Source: Streptomyces sporangiiformans (GTDB taxonomy: Bacteria; Actinomycetota; Actinomycetes; Streptomycetales; Streptomycetaceae). Taken from it: DNA of 64,000 bases. The stretch spans positions 82,204 through 146,203 of the forward strand of contig NZ_VCHX02000129.1 of NCBI RefSeq assembly GCF_005768555.2, read 5' to 3'. Shown in pieces: positions 33,646 through 41,188 of the stretch (its first letter is position 1; every line of letters starts with the position of its first letter). Under the pieces are notes generated by a model, which saw only the letters and a list, made by a program, of their open reading frames with translations, ran no database searches and was not told the origin of the DNA. The translations under genes were made by a program, and so were the position numbers.

Positions 33646-33999
33646 GTGACGGCTAAAATGTTCTTCATGGATGCGGTACGAGCGGTCGCCGAGCCCCGAC
33701 GGCGCGAGATCCTGCGTCTGGTCTGGGACGCGGAGCTGTCCGCGGGCGAGATCGCCGAGCGGTTCGACGTCACCTTCGGCGCGGTCTCCCAGCACCTCAA
33801 GGTGCTCAGGGACTCCGGCCTGGTTACGCTGCGCCAGGACGGCAAGAAACGCTTCTACCGGGCCGACCGCGAAGGCATGGGGCCGCTGGCCGACTACCTG
33901 CAGTCGATGTGGGCCGCGAAGCTCGACACACTTGCCGAGCTGGCGGAAGCGGCCGAACAAGCCGAGCGGCCCGGGAACTCCGAAGGGGCGAGCCCTTGA
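33646..33999 (+). CDS. ArsR family transcriptional regulator
   Basis: A winged-helix repressor of 110-117 aa: VRAVAEPRRREILRLVWDAE, GAVSQHLKVLRDSGLVTLRQ, DGKKRFYRADREG. No metal-binding CxC. The GTG at 33646 is listed; ATGs at 33658 and 33667 are equally plausible starts. The stop overlaps the TTG start of the SRPBCC gene, the same ArsR-SRPBCC module as at 8458-9313. Confidence 0.9.
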   Translation: MTAKMFFMDAVRAVAEPRRREILRLVWDAELSAGEIAERFDVTFGAVSQHLKVLRDSGLVTLRQDGKKRFYRADREGMGPLADYLQSMWAAKLDTLAELAEAAEQAERPGNSEGASP

Positions 34000-34436
34000 A
34001 CGCAACAGGCACGGTCACCGTGGAACGGCGCATCGCCGCCCGGCCCGAGACGGTGTTCTCCTTCTTCACCGACCGGGACAAGTGGCTGTCCTGGATGGGC
34101 AAGGACGGCGAGTTCGGCTTCGAGCCCGGCGGCACCTACCGGACGAACGTCAACGGTGATCACGTCGCGGAGGGCCGCTTCGTCGAGATCGACCCACCCA
34201 AACGGATCGTCTTCACCTGGGGCTGGGCCGAGGACAGCATGCCCGTGCCGCCCGGCTCGACAACCGTCGAGATCACCCTCGAACCGGTCGCCGACGGCAC
34301 GCTGCTGCGCCTGGTCCACAGAGGCCTACCCTCCCCGGAGGCGTGCGCGGCGCACGAGGAGGGCTGGGCACACTACGTGGACCGGCTCGCGACCGTGGCG
34401 GCGGGCGGCGACCCGGGTCCTGACAGCTGGATGTGA
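33996..34436 (+). CDS. SRPBCC (AHSA1-type) domain protein
   Basis: A 146-aa AHSA1-fold protein: TVERRIAARPETVFSFFTDR, KWLSWMGKDGEFGFEPGG, PPKRIVFTWGW and the C-terminal helix EEGWAHYVDRLATVAAGG. The TTG at 33996 overlaps the ArsR stop codon (TTGA), with GAAGGGG upstream; this explains why no ATG is found. Ligand unknown. Confidence 0.88.
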   Translation: MNATGTVTVERRIAARPETVFSFFTDRDKWLSWMGKDGEFGFEPGGTYRTNVNGDHVAEGRFVEIDPPKRIVFTWGWAEDSMPVPPGSTTVEITLEPVADGTLLRLVHRGLPSPEACAAHEEGWAHYVDRLATVAAGGDPGPDSWM

Positions 34437-34841
34437 CCTGTGCGGCCATCGAGTCACCGACTCCTGTGAGTGCCGGGCGATCAATTCGCCGGGAAGGCTG
34501 GTGCGGCGAGACCTGCACCGAAATCCTGCGCGGGTACGCGGACCGGGGCCTGCCGCGACTGGCCCGTGGCCGGACAGCAGGATGTTCGTGACGGTCACAC
34601 TCGGCCGCCTCCCTTGTACGGGGAGCCATATCCGGTCTTGCTTGTGTCGGGCGCCACACCCGGTGCCGTGGCGCTCCGTTGTGCCGGCGCCCACAGGGGC
34701 GGTCACCAGGTTCTTCCCGGGACGGCCGGCTCTCCGGTTCCCGCGCGATGTTATGCGCCGCCGACGCACTGGCGGTCCAAGTCCGTTAGTAATCAGGCAA
34801 GTTCAGCCATTGACGGGTGTGGCAGCGGCATTATGTGCGGC
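34437..34841. other. Non-coding stretch, no feature recognised
   Basis: About 400 bases between the SRPBCC gene and the small membrane-anchored protein. Open frames cross it but show no family resemblance or coding bias, and I see no clear hairpin or repeat. Confidence 0.5.
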
Positions 34842-35411
34842 ATGGACCAAGCCGACGCGGTCATCTGGGCGACCGCCCTGGGTATCGGAGGGACCTTGGC
34901 CGCCGGGCTGACCGGACCGGTTCTCCAGGCCAGGGCGTCACGTCGGCAGGCCCGGGACCAAGAGGCCTTCCAGGTCCGGCACCGCCTGCGCGACGAGCGA
35001 CGCGCAGCCTTCGCGACCGTGCTCGACCAGTGTGAGGCGTTCCGGCGGAGCATCAACGCCGTCATCGAGGCCCACCTGGATGTCGAATGGCGCAGCGAGG
35101 ACGCCTACTGGGAACTGTGGCAGTCGACCGACGCCGCGCTGGACGCGCTGCGCCGAGCGGCGACGAACGTCGCCATCACCGGCCCCGCTCCCATGGGCGA
35201 ACTGACCGACGCCGTCCATGCGGCGGCCGCCCGGCAGGCGGGCGTCTGGCGCATGCGGCTGGATCTGGACGACCGCCTCGTGCGGAACGCCCAGGCGGAC
35301 AGTGCCTTTGCCGATGCGCGCAGACAATTCATCGCCGCGGCGGAAAAGATCCTGGTCCCGCCCACCAACCAGGGATCCCGGCACCGGGGCCTGCTGCGGC
35401 GTTCGCGGTGA
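34842..35411 (+). CDS. Small membrane-anchored helical protein of unknown function
   Basis: A 189-aa protein, MDQADAVIWATALGIGGTLA. The N-terminal hydrophobic segment (about 7-26) suggests a membrane anchor. It is followed by a strongly charged helical region (RASRRQARDQEAFQVRHRLR) and a four-helix-like body with YWELWQSTDAALDALRRAAT. Such anchored helical proteins are frequent near Streptomyces mobile elements. It lies directly left of the first att-like site and may belong to the element. Confidence 0.7.
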   Translation: MDQADAVIWATALGIGGTLAAGLTGPVLQARASRRQARDQEAFQVRHRLRDERRAAFATVLDQCEAFRRSINAVIEAHLDVEWRSEDAYWELWQSTDAALDALRRAATNVAITGPAPMGELTDAVHAAAARQAGVWRMRLDLDDRLVRNAQADSAFADARRQFIAAAEKILVPPTNQGSRHRGLLRRSR

Positions 35412-35547
35412 GGCGGGACTGACGAGGGATTCCCTTCGCATCGGCGAGGGGTCTGAGACGCTCTGGCAAGTGTCTTTCAGGAGCAGGTCAGGCCTCGCCA
35501 CGCTCTCACCGAACGTGCCTGCCGGAAGCCGGTGTTGACCGCCGCGA

Positions 35548-35745
35548 GGCCGCCGTCGAGATCGAACCCGAGACCTACGCATCACGAGGGCCTGCAAGAT
35601 CGTGACGATTGATGCTGGGTGATGCCACCAAATCTCGTTTCCGCTGATCAGAGGCTTGCAGCCTTGATCACCACGACGCCTGGTCCACTCAAGTACTATC
35701 CCGTCCGCTCACGCGTCGCTCACGCATTCGGCGCGTCTGGCAGGA
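35548..35745 (-). other. Decayed attachment site A (tRNA-Thr 3' fragment plus arm)
   Basis: Bases 35562-35590 read TCGAACCCGAGACCTACGCA then TCACGAGGG, the T-arm-to-anticodon part of tRNA-Thr(CGT) on the minus strand with one change; the acceptor end (35548-35561) is degraded. The next 145 bases align without gaps to those right of site C (63613 onward): about 50 of the first 70 bases match, and CCGTCCGCTCACGC falls at the same offset (120). A shared integrase-arm region is the simplest reading. Confidence 0.7.
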
Positions 35746-35882
35746 GCTCCGGAGGCCACCCCTTATCCGTCGACGCACTCGCCATAGGCGGCTGAAGGCG
35801 GTTCTTCTTCCTGCATTCGCCGTACGATGGCGCCCCTCACACGTAAATCAAGGGCTCTGAAGCACCCGCAGGTGCTGACAGC

Positions 35883-36404
35883 TCAGGAGCAACGCAGACT
35901 CTGTTTCCAGCCGTCAAGGGAGACTTGCGGCCCGCTGGCTGCGAGACAGCGGTGCAGGGCGCTGGCGGTGGTGTCCACGAACTCTTCCGGGATGCTGTCG
36001 GTGTCGACCCAGCGGACCTGGGCGTGCTTGCGCGGCTCACGGTTTTCGGGTTCGCCGTTCCATTCGTGGGCGACGAAGACAACCGTGAGGAAGCCGTTGG
36101 GGGCTTCGACGCCCCAGGCGCCGTGGATGATGTGGGCGACCTTCAGGGACTCCGGCTTCACGGTCAGGCCGGTCTCCTCATACAGCTCACGTACCGCAGT
36201 TTCGGTGATGGGTTCGCCAGGCTCGCTCTTGCCGACAGGGAGGTCCCACATGCCCTGGGCGAACTTGGCGTTCTGGCTTCGCTGGAGGAGGACGACGCGG
36301 TTGGTGGCCTTGTCGTGGACGATGACGGCGGCGACCAGCAGGGTCATGGATTCGAGGGCAGGCTTGAGGGCTTTGGGCTGGTCGCCGGTTGTCGGCTGAG
36401 CCAC
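35883..36404 (-). CDS. NUDIX hydrolase
   Basis: A 173-aa NUDIX protein that hydrolyses a nucleoside-diphosphate-linked substrate. The box GKSEPGE plus REL and EETGL (G-x5-E-x7-REUxEExGU) is intact near residues 58-80. NUDIX proteins of this type (Pif of pSAM2) are carried by actinomycete integrative elements. Here the gene lies between att-like sites A and B, 35 bases downstream of the truncated TPR regulator. GTG start at 36404 with GAAGGGA ahead. Confidence 0.9.
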   Translation of the reverse strand: MAQPTTGDQPKALKPALESMTLLVAAVIVHDKATNRVVLLQRSQNAKFAQGMWDLPVGKSEPGEPITETAVRELYEETGLTVKPESLKVAHIIHGAWGVEAPNGFLTVVFVAHEWNGEPENREPRKHAQVRWVDTDSIPEEFVDTTASALHRCLAASGPQVSLDGWKQSLRCS

Positions 36405-36439
36405 GGTTGCGTCCCTTCGTCGGCCGGTTGGTGGGCAGC

Positions 36440-37507
36440 TTAGGCCAGTGCTTCGCGTGCGCGGCGGGCGAGTTCGGCGGCTCCAGGCACTTTGCGGCGC
36501 TGGTAGATGGAGAGGGTGGAGCGGAGCGACGTGATCGCTTTGCGGGTGCGGTCGGAGGTCATGCCCTCCATGAGCGTCAGGGCCTGGGACCAGGCGGCGA
36601 CCGCCTCGTCTGCGCGAGCCTGGGCAGCGAGGCTGTCGCCGAGATCGGCATAAGTGAGGGCGTGGACGCGCTTGTACTTCTCGGGGTCCCAGCGGATCAG
36701 GGCGTCGCGATGCTGCTGTTCGGTGCCGACGTGATCGGCGAGGTCGGTGAGCGTGCGGGCGGTGTGGCTGGCCACGGTGCCAGCCGCCGGGCCGCTCACG
36801 CGGGAGTAGCTGGGCTGGGGACCACCGTCGCGCAGCAGGGCGTCTTCGGCGGCGAGCAGGGCTCTGGCCGCTGCGGGCCTCTCCCCTGTCGCTGCGTAGG
36901 CACGAGCATGGGTGATGTGGAGCAGAGCTTCGGTCTGGCCGTCGACGTGGCTGAGGCCCCGCCGTAGGGCGCCTTCGACCAGGTCGACGCAGTGGTGGGG
37001 TTGCTTGAGACTGAGGGCCTGGTGGGCGAGAGCGCGCATCATCCAGGCGGCGTAACCGTGCGGGTCAGCTTCGCAGGCGAGCTGGTAGCCGACCTGGTAG
37101 TAGCGCTGTGCTGCGCCTTCCTGGCCGAGGTCGTGGTGCTTCCAGCCCGCCAGGTAGGCGAGTTCGGCCACCGCGCCGAAGGCTGCCCGGCGTAAGGCTT
37201 CGCTCGGGAAGCGGCCCCGGAGTTTCGGGGCGGCGGTGTCGGCGAGGTAAGCGGTGACCGTGGTCAGGCCGTGGCCGCCGCCGAGGCGTTCGTCCGCCGC
37301 ACTGAAGGCTGAGGTGATCTGGCGTACGACGTCCACGTCGTCTGCTCCGACCACGGACGTCCCGGTGCGGGCGCGGAGCATGCGGGCGGTGGCCTCGTGG
37401 TCGTGTGCGAGCGGCATGGCGACACCGGCCGTGGTGAAGGCGGCGACAGCCAGGAAGCGCTGATGCCCCAGCGCGCGAGCGGCGAGCGGCAAACCGAATA
37501 ACCACAT
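36440..37507 (-). CDS. TPR regulator, N-terminal HTH missing
   Basis: About 355 aa of helical TPR-type repeats (YLAGWKHHDLGQEGAAQRYY, HITHARAYAATGERPAAARA, YADLGDSLAAQARADEAVAA, SLRSTLSIYQRRKVPGAAEL), as in Streptomyces XRE-TPR regulators. The expected HTH is absent: upstream the frame runs through a terminator hairpin into att-like site B, where it merely translates tRNA sequence (GRGFESRRRL). The first plausible start is the ATG at 37507. It looks 5'-truncated by recombination at site B and may be a pseudogene. Confidence 0.75.
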   Translation of the reverse strand: MWLFGLPLAARALGHQRFLAVAAFTTAGVAMPLAHDHEATARMLRARTGTSVVGADDVDVVRQITSAFSAADERLGGGHGLTTVTAYLADTAAPKLRGRFPSEALRRAAFGAVAELAYLAGWKHHDLGQEGAAQRYYQVGYQLACEADPHGYAAWMMRALAHQALSLKQPHHCVDLVEGALRRGLSHVDGQTEALLHITHARAYAATGERPAAARALLAAEDALLRDGGPQPSYSRVSGPAAGTVASHTARTLTDLADHVGTEQQHRDALIRWDPEKYKRVHALTYADLGDSLAAQARADEAVAAWSQALTLMEGMTSDRTRKAITSLRSTLSIYQRRKVPGAAELARRAREALA

Positions 37508-37598
37508 GGGACCGTCTTCATGCCCCAGGCTGAGGCCCGCGTCTGAGACCACAGACAGCCGCGCGGCCCGCGCCCGCCAACGCCTCCGCTGAACGAAA

Positions 37599-37632
37599 AA
37601 GCCCAGTTCAGACACGGTCTGGGATGGGCTTG
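37599..37632 (-). terminator. tRNA-type terminator beside att site B
   Basis: Hairpin with outer arms AAGCCCA / TGGGCTT and inner arms CAGAC / GTCTG. On the minus strand it ends in GGGCTTTTTCG, i.e. a T-run, and sits just past the tRNA 3' end, as for a real tRNA gene. Confidence 0.75.
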
Positions 37633-37637
37633 AAGAG

Positions 37638-37679
37638 AGCCGCCTTCGGGATTCGAACCCGCGACCCACACATTACGAG
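37638..37679 (-). other. Attachment-like site B: 3' half of tRNA-Thr(CGT)
   Basis: Plus strand AGCCGCCTTCGGGATTCGAA, then CCCGCGACCCACACATTACG: the acceptor 3' strand, T-arm and anticodon region of tRNA-Thr on the minus strand. The 5' side beyond the anticodon (37680 onward) does not pair as a tRNA, so no functional tRNA is present. The terminator is retained on the 3' side. Confidence 0.78.
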
Positions 37680-37789
37680 GCCGATGGAGGTCTTGCCGAC
37701 CTGTGCCACATGGTCGCATCAGATCCTGCCTCCGCAGATCAGAGCACTGATCGCAGTCCCGCTGCTCGCATGTCGTGCTGCACCGTCCA

Positions 37790-38090
37790 CACGCGTCCGC
37801 GATCGGGGGCGGTTCCCGGCTCCTGCTGCTAGGCGTCACCGACGACAAGAGCATCGCGGAGGCCGCCGCCCAAGGCGAGGCCCTGGACGTCCCGGTCAAC
37901 AACTCGGGCATCACGGGCGGCGACAGCGCGGCTCCCGAGGCCGGGTGCCGCCTACCGGTCGCCGGAGACGGCCCTCAACGTGCTCACCGTGTCCTGCGCC
38001 CACACGCTCGCCGGGAAGGGCTCCGCGTCAACACCCCTACGCCGGAACCGACTTCGCATACCCATGCATCACGCGCCGGCCTGCGGCGTA
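37790..38090 (+). pseudogene. Short-chain dehydrogenase remnant
   Basis: Pieces of an SDR in two frames: GVTDDKSIAEAAAQGEALDV and PVNNSGITGG (the NNAG strand) in one frame; AYRSPETALNVLTVSCAHTL then AGKG (active-site helix, with Tyr but Glu-Thr for the Lys region) in another; then GLRVNTPTP back in the first. The N-terminal Rossmann start and much of the middle are deleted. It lies just inside site B, consistent with turnover at an insertion boundary. Confidence 0.75.
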
Positions 38091-38285
38091 TCCATTGCTA
38101 GGAGCCTGCTGTGCCGGAGTAAAGGCCCCAAGGGGCGATGGTGGCTGAAAGAGACATGCCGGCAGGCCCTTGCCGGACGGGGAAAACGATCTTTTGGTCG
38201 CCGCCGTTTGCCTTGCAATCAAAGGCCCGGAGGCCCGCAGGACTGTTCTCCCGGCATCGTAGCCAGCGGGTCGACGCCGTCCCCG

Positions 38286-38309
38286 GAAAGTTGTCCAAAA
38301 ACAACTTTC
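38286..38309. repeat. Inverted repeat upstream of the hydrazine operon
   Basis: Perfect 9-bp dyad GAAAGTTGT-CCAAAA-ACAACTTTC. Could be a terminator isolating the operon from the left, or an operator. Confidence 0.6.
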
Positions 38310-38313
38310 ACAT

Positions 38314-38364
38314 GCCAACCAGTCGGACGGGACTGTTGGCACTCGATAGATCCCGTGTTAGCTT
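38314..38364 (+). promoter_or_regulatory. Probable promoter and operator of the hydrazine operon
   Basis: TTGGCA (38336-38341), 17 bases, TAGCTT (38359-38364) fits an HrdB-type promoter. A dyad with arms GCCAACCAGTC (38314-38324) and GACTGTTGGC (38331-38340), with one bulged C, overlaps the -35. The first gene starts 360 bases downstream, after an unusually AT-rich untranslated leader (38365-38723) in which I see no convincing gene. Confidence 0.55.
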
Positions 38365-38723
38365 CAGTTTGCGTTTGAGGTAAATGGGGATCATAGATAT
38401 CGACGCGGGGGCAGCCTCAGGGTGGCGTATTCAATCTCTCCAGATCTGCGAACGCAGGGCAAACGAACGGTGAACGCGAACGGGAGCTCGTGAACATGAG
38501 TCGACTATCTGCATGTCCGGAATTCGCCGCATGCCGACCATCCGGATTTCGCCATGTCACACGGGCCGCTCACTGAAAAGCATCTGTCGATAAGCTCTCA
38601 TTGTGACGATCTTCAAGATCTCGCTGGAGCTGTTCTGTAGCGCCGTCTTGCGACGACTCTCCGCGCGAATGCAGAATTCCGTCAGATGGTCAGTAACGTC
38701 AGTGCTGGGAGTGTGTTAGCTCT

Positions 38724-40064
38724 GTGGGAAAATCTGCCGCAAAAAGCAGTACACGCACCGAAGCAAGTAAATCGACGTACTACCGTTGCCTCGGCATCGG
38801 GGTCGGCCCGGCCAATCTGAGCCTGGCGTCGCTGTTACATGGTCGATCGGAGGTCCCGAACCTCTTCCTCGATGAGAAGGACCAGTTCGACTGGCACGAC
38901 GGCCAGCAGATGCCCGGCGCATCGCTGCAGGTCTCGCTGCTGAAGGACCTCGTCATGCTGTCCGACCCGACCAACGGGTTCTCCTTCCTGTCGTATCTGC
39001 ACGAGCAGGGGAAGATCTACCACTTCATCAACGCGCAGTACGACGCGGTACCGCGCATGGAGTTCCGGAACTACCTGGAGTGGGCCAGCCGCCGCAACAA
39101 GAACGTTGTTTTCGGCGAGAAGGTGCTCGCCGTCGAGTTCGACGGGTCTTTCGTTGTGCACACCAGCCGACGGACCCTGCAAGCGGAGAATATCGTCGTC
39201 GGTGTCGGCACCCGTCCATGGGTTCCAGAGTCGTCCCAGGGCAAGCTCGGCGAGACCCAGCTCCACGTCGCCGACTTCACCGTCGAGACGCAGAATCTGG
39301 CCGGAAAGCGAGTCGCCGTGGTCGGTGGCGGTCAGTCCGGCGCCGAGGCGTTCCTGGACCTGATCGCGCGCCCGCCCAAAGAGTTACCCAGGCGCGTGAC
39401 GTGGATATCGCGCCGGGAAAACTACCTTCCCATCGACGACTCCCCGTTCACGAACGAGTACTACGTTCCGAGTTACTCGGACTACTTCTTCGGGCTGGAC
39501 CGGGTGACCAGGAAATCGCTCATCGAGAAGAACGTACTGACCAGCGACGGAATTTCCGAATCGACGCTGCGGGAGATTTACCAGCGCTGTTACGAGCACC
39601 GCTTCATCCGCGGCGCCGAGGACCTCGTGACCCTTCTGCCGAACCGGGGCGTCACCGATGTAACCGGGGACGAATCGGGCGGATGGACCATCAAGATGGC
39701 CCACAACGACAAGCCTGACGCCGTCGAGTACGCCGACGTGGACGTCATCGTGTGGGCCACCGGCTTCCGCCCCGCCCCGACGGATTTCCTCGAGCCCATC
39801 GCCGACCGTTTGCAGCGCGAGGGCGACGAGTACCGTATCGACCAGGACTTTGCCGTCCACTGGGACGGCCCTCGCGATCGCATGATCTTCATGCAGAACG
39901 CTGCCCGTGGGCAGCGCGGCCTGGCGGATCCCAACTTGAGCCTCACTGCCTGGCGCAGCCGGCGTATCTTCGACCGGATCGTCGGCATGGGCTCCGACGA
40001 ACAGCTGCCATCCTTCGTGGAATGGTCGGCCAAACCCCGGGTTGACGAGCTGGGCGGGTCCTGA
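38724..40064 (+). CDS. L-lysine N6-monooxygenase (flavin, SidA/IucD/PvdA type)
   Basis: A 446-aa FAD/NADPH N-hydroxylase. The FAD motif is CLGIGVGPANLSLASLL near residue 22, the substrate region WHDGQQMPGASLQVSLLKDL, the NADPH motif AVVGGGQSGAEAFLDL near 195, and the C-terminal ATGFRPAPTDFL. In siderophore pathways such enzymes hydroxylate Lys or Orn. Here the next two genes are the oxidase and the cupin-MetRS protein of hydrazine biosynthesis, so N6-hydroxylysine is the expected product. GTG start; first gene of the operon; its stop overlaps the next start (TGATG). Confidence 0.93.
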   Translation: MGKSAAKSSTRTEASKSTYYRCLGIGVGPANLSLASLLHGRSEVPNLFLDEKDQFDWHDGQQMPGASLQVSLLKDLVMLSDPTNGFSFLSYLHEQGKIYHFINAQYDAVPRMEFRNYLEWASRRNKNVVFGEKVLAVEFDGSFVVHTSRRTLQAENIVVGVGTRPWVPESSQGKLGETQLHVADFTVETQNLAGKRVAVVGGGQSGAEAFLDLIARPPKELPRRVTWISRRENYLPIDDSPFTNEYYVPSYSDYFFGLDRVTRKSLIEKNVLTSDGISESTLREIYQRCYEHRFIRGAEDLVTLLPNRGVTDVTGDESGGWTIKMAHNDKPDAVEYADVDVIVWATGFRPAPTDFLEPIADRLQREGDEYRIDQDFAVHWDGPRDRMIFMQNAARGQRGLADPNLSLTAWRSRRIFDRIVGMGSDEQLPSFVEWSAKPRVDELGGS

Positions 40065-41188
40065 TGCCGCGCAGGGCCCACGTCGCCGATGTCGCCGTCG
40101 TCGGCGGCGGAATCGTCGGCTGCCTGATCGCCCGGCAGATCACCGCCCGCGCGCCCGGAACGTCCGTCGTGATCCTCGAACGCGAGACCGTCGGAGGCGG
40201 CGCGAGCCGTCGCTCGGCCGGACTGCACTGCCCGCGCGGGGCTACGGAGCGCGTACGGAGCATGGCCCAGTACAGCCAGGACTACTACAACAAGCTCAAG
40301 GACCTGGATCCGGCGCTGTCGATCCACCGGATCGCCCTGTCGGTCGTCGCCTCGGCGGCAAGTGAACCCCGGCTCCGTGAGATCTACCTCGACAGCGCCC
40401 GACTGACCCGGACCGACGGCCCCACCGGCGGCTCACTCGGCATCCACCACCCGGAGAAGTCCCAGGTCTGGAACTGCGAGGGCGCCCAGTACGCCGACGT
40501 GTACACCCTGGTCCAGGCCTTGACACGCGATCTGCGCCACCTGGTGAGCTTCCGCGAAGGCGTGGGGGTTGAGGCGGTCGAACCCAACGCCGATGACCGG
40601 GCCCGTAACGGCGGAGGCGTCGCGCTGCGGCTCAGCACCGGCGAGACACTGATGGCACATCAGGTCGTCCTCGCCCCCGGGCCCTGGCTTGCCGCACTCC
40701 CCTGGCGGGACCTCGTCGCCCCGCTCGGAGCCCGCGTCAAGAAGATCATCGCCCTCCACATCGACCGGCTGCCGGCCGCCGGTGACCGCGCCGTCGTCTT
40801 TCAGGACGAGGACGCCTTCCTGCTGCCTCTGAAGGACCGGGGGCACTGGTTGTTCAGCTACACCTGCCAGGAATGGGACGTCGATCCCGGAGCGACAGCG
40901 AATGGGCTGTCCCTCGACAACGTTGGCGAAGCAAGGGAGAGCCTGCGCCGGTATGTTCCGGAACTCGCCGAACGGGCCCTGTCGGGCCGGGTGTTCTGCG
41001 ACGCCTACAGCAGCACCGGCGAACCGGAAGTACGGGCCCTTGACGCCGACGGGCGGGTCGTCTTCGCGGGCGCGGCGAGCGGATCAGGCTACCGCCTCGC
41101 CCCGGCGATCGCGTCGGACGCCGTCGACCTGCTGAGTCTGCCGGCGCCTCGGTCCCGTCCGGCACAGAACCAAAGGAGCCAGTCGTGA
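40064..41188 (+). CDS. FAD-dependent amine oxidase (DAO family), hydrazinoacetate-releasing
   Basis: A 374-aa D-amino-acid-oxidase/glycine-oxidase fold protein: FAD motif VAVVGGGIVGCLIARQITAR, GGGASRRSAGLHCPRG, HQVVLAPGPWLAALPW and the closing VVFAGAASGSGYRLAPAIAS. In the known hydrazine pathways a flavin oxidase of this type cleaves N6-(carboxymethylamino)lysine to hydrazinoacetic acid and 2-aminoadipate 6-semialdehyde. The position between hydroxylase and synthetase, with one- and four-base overlaps, supports that role. Function is by family and context. Confidence 0.87.
   Translation: MPRRAHVADVAVVGGGIVGCLIARQITARAPGTSVVILERETVGGGASRRSAGLHCPRGATERVRSMAQYSQDYYNKLKDLDPALSIHRIALSVVASAASEPRLREIYLDSARLTRTDGPTGGSLGIHHPEKSQVWNCEGAQYADVYTLVQALTRDLRHLVSFREGVGVEAVEPNADDRARNGGGVALRLSTGETLMAHQVVLAPGPWLAALPWRDLVAPLGARVKKIIALHIDRLPAAGDRAVVFQDEDAFLLPLKDRGHWLFSYTCQEWDVDPGATANGLSLDNVGEARESLRRYVPELAERALSGRVFCDAYSSTGEPEVRALDADGRVVFAGAASGSGYRLAPAIASDAVDLLSLPAPRSRPAQNQRSQS

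Noticed and set aside
38384..38576. Two leader ORFs of 28-29 codons upstream of the hydroxylase gene
   Set aside because: Codon use is AT-rich at third positions, ribosome sites are poor or badly spaced, and no attenuator structure was evident.
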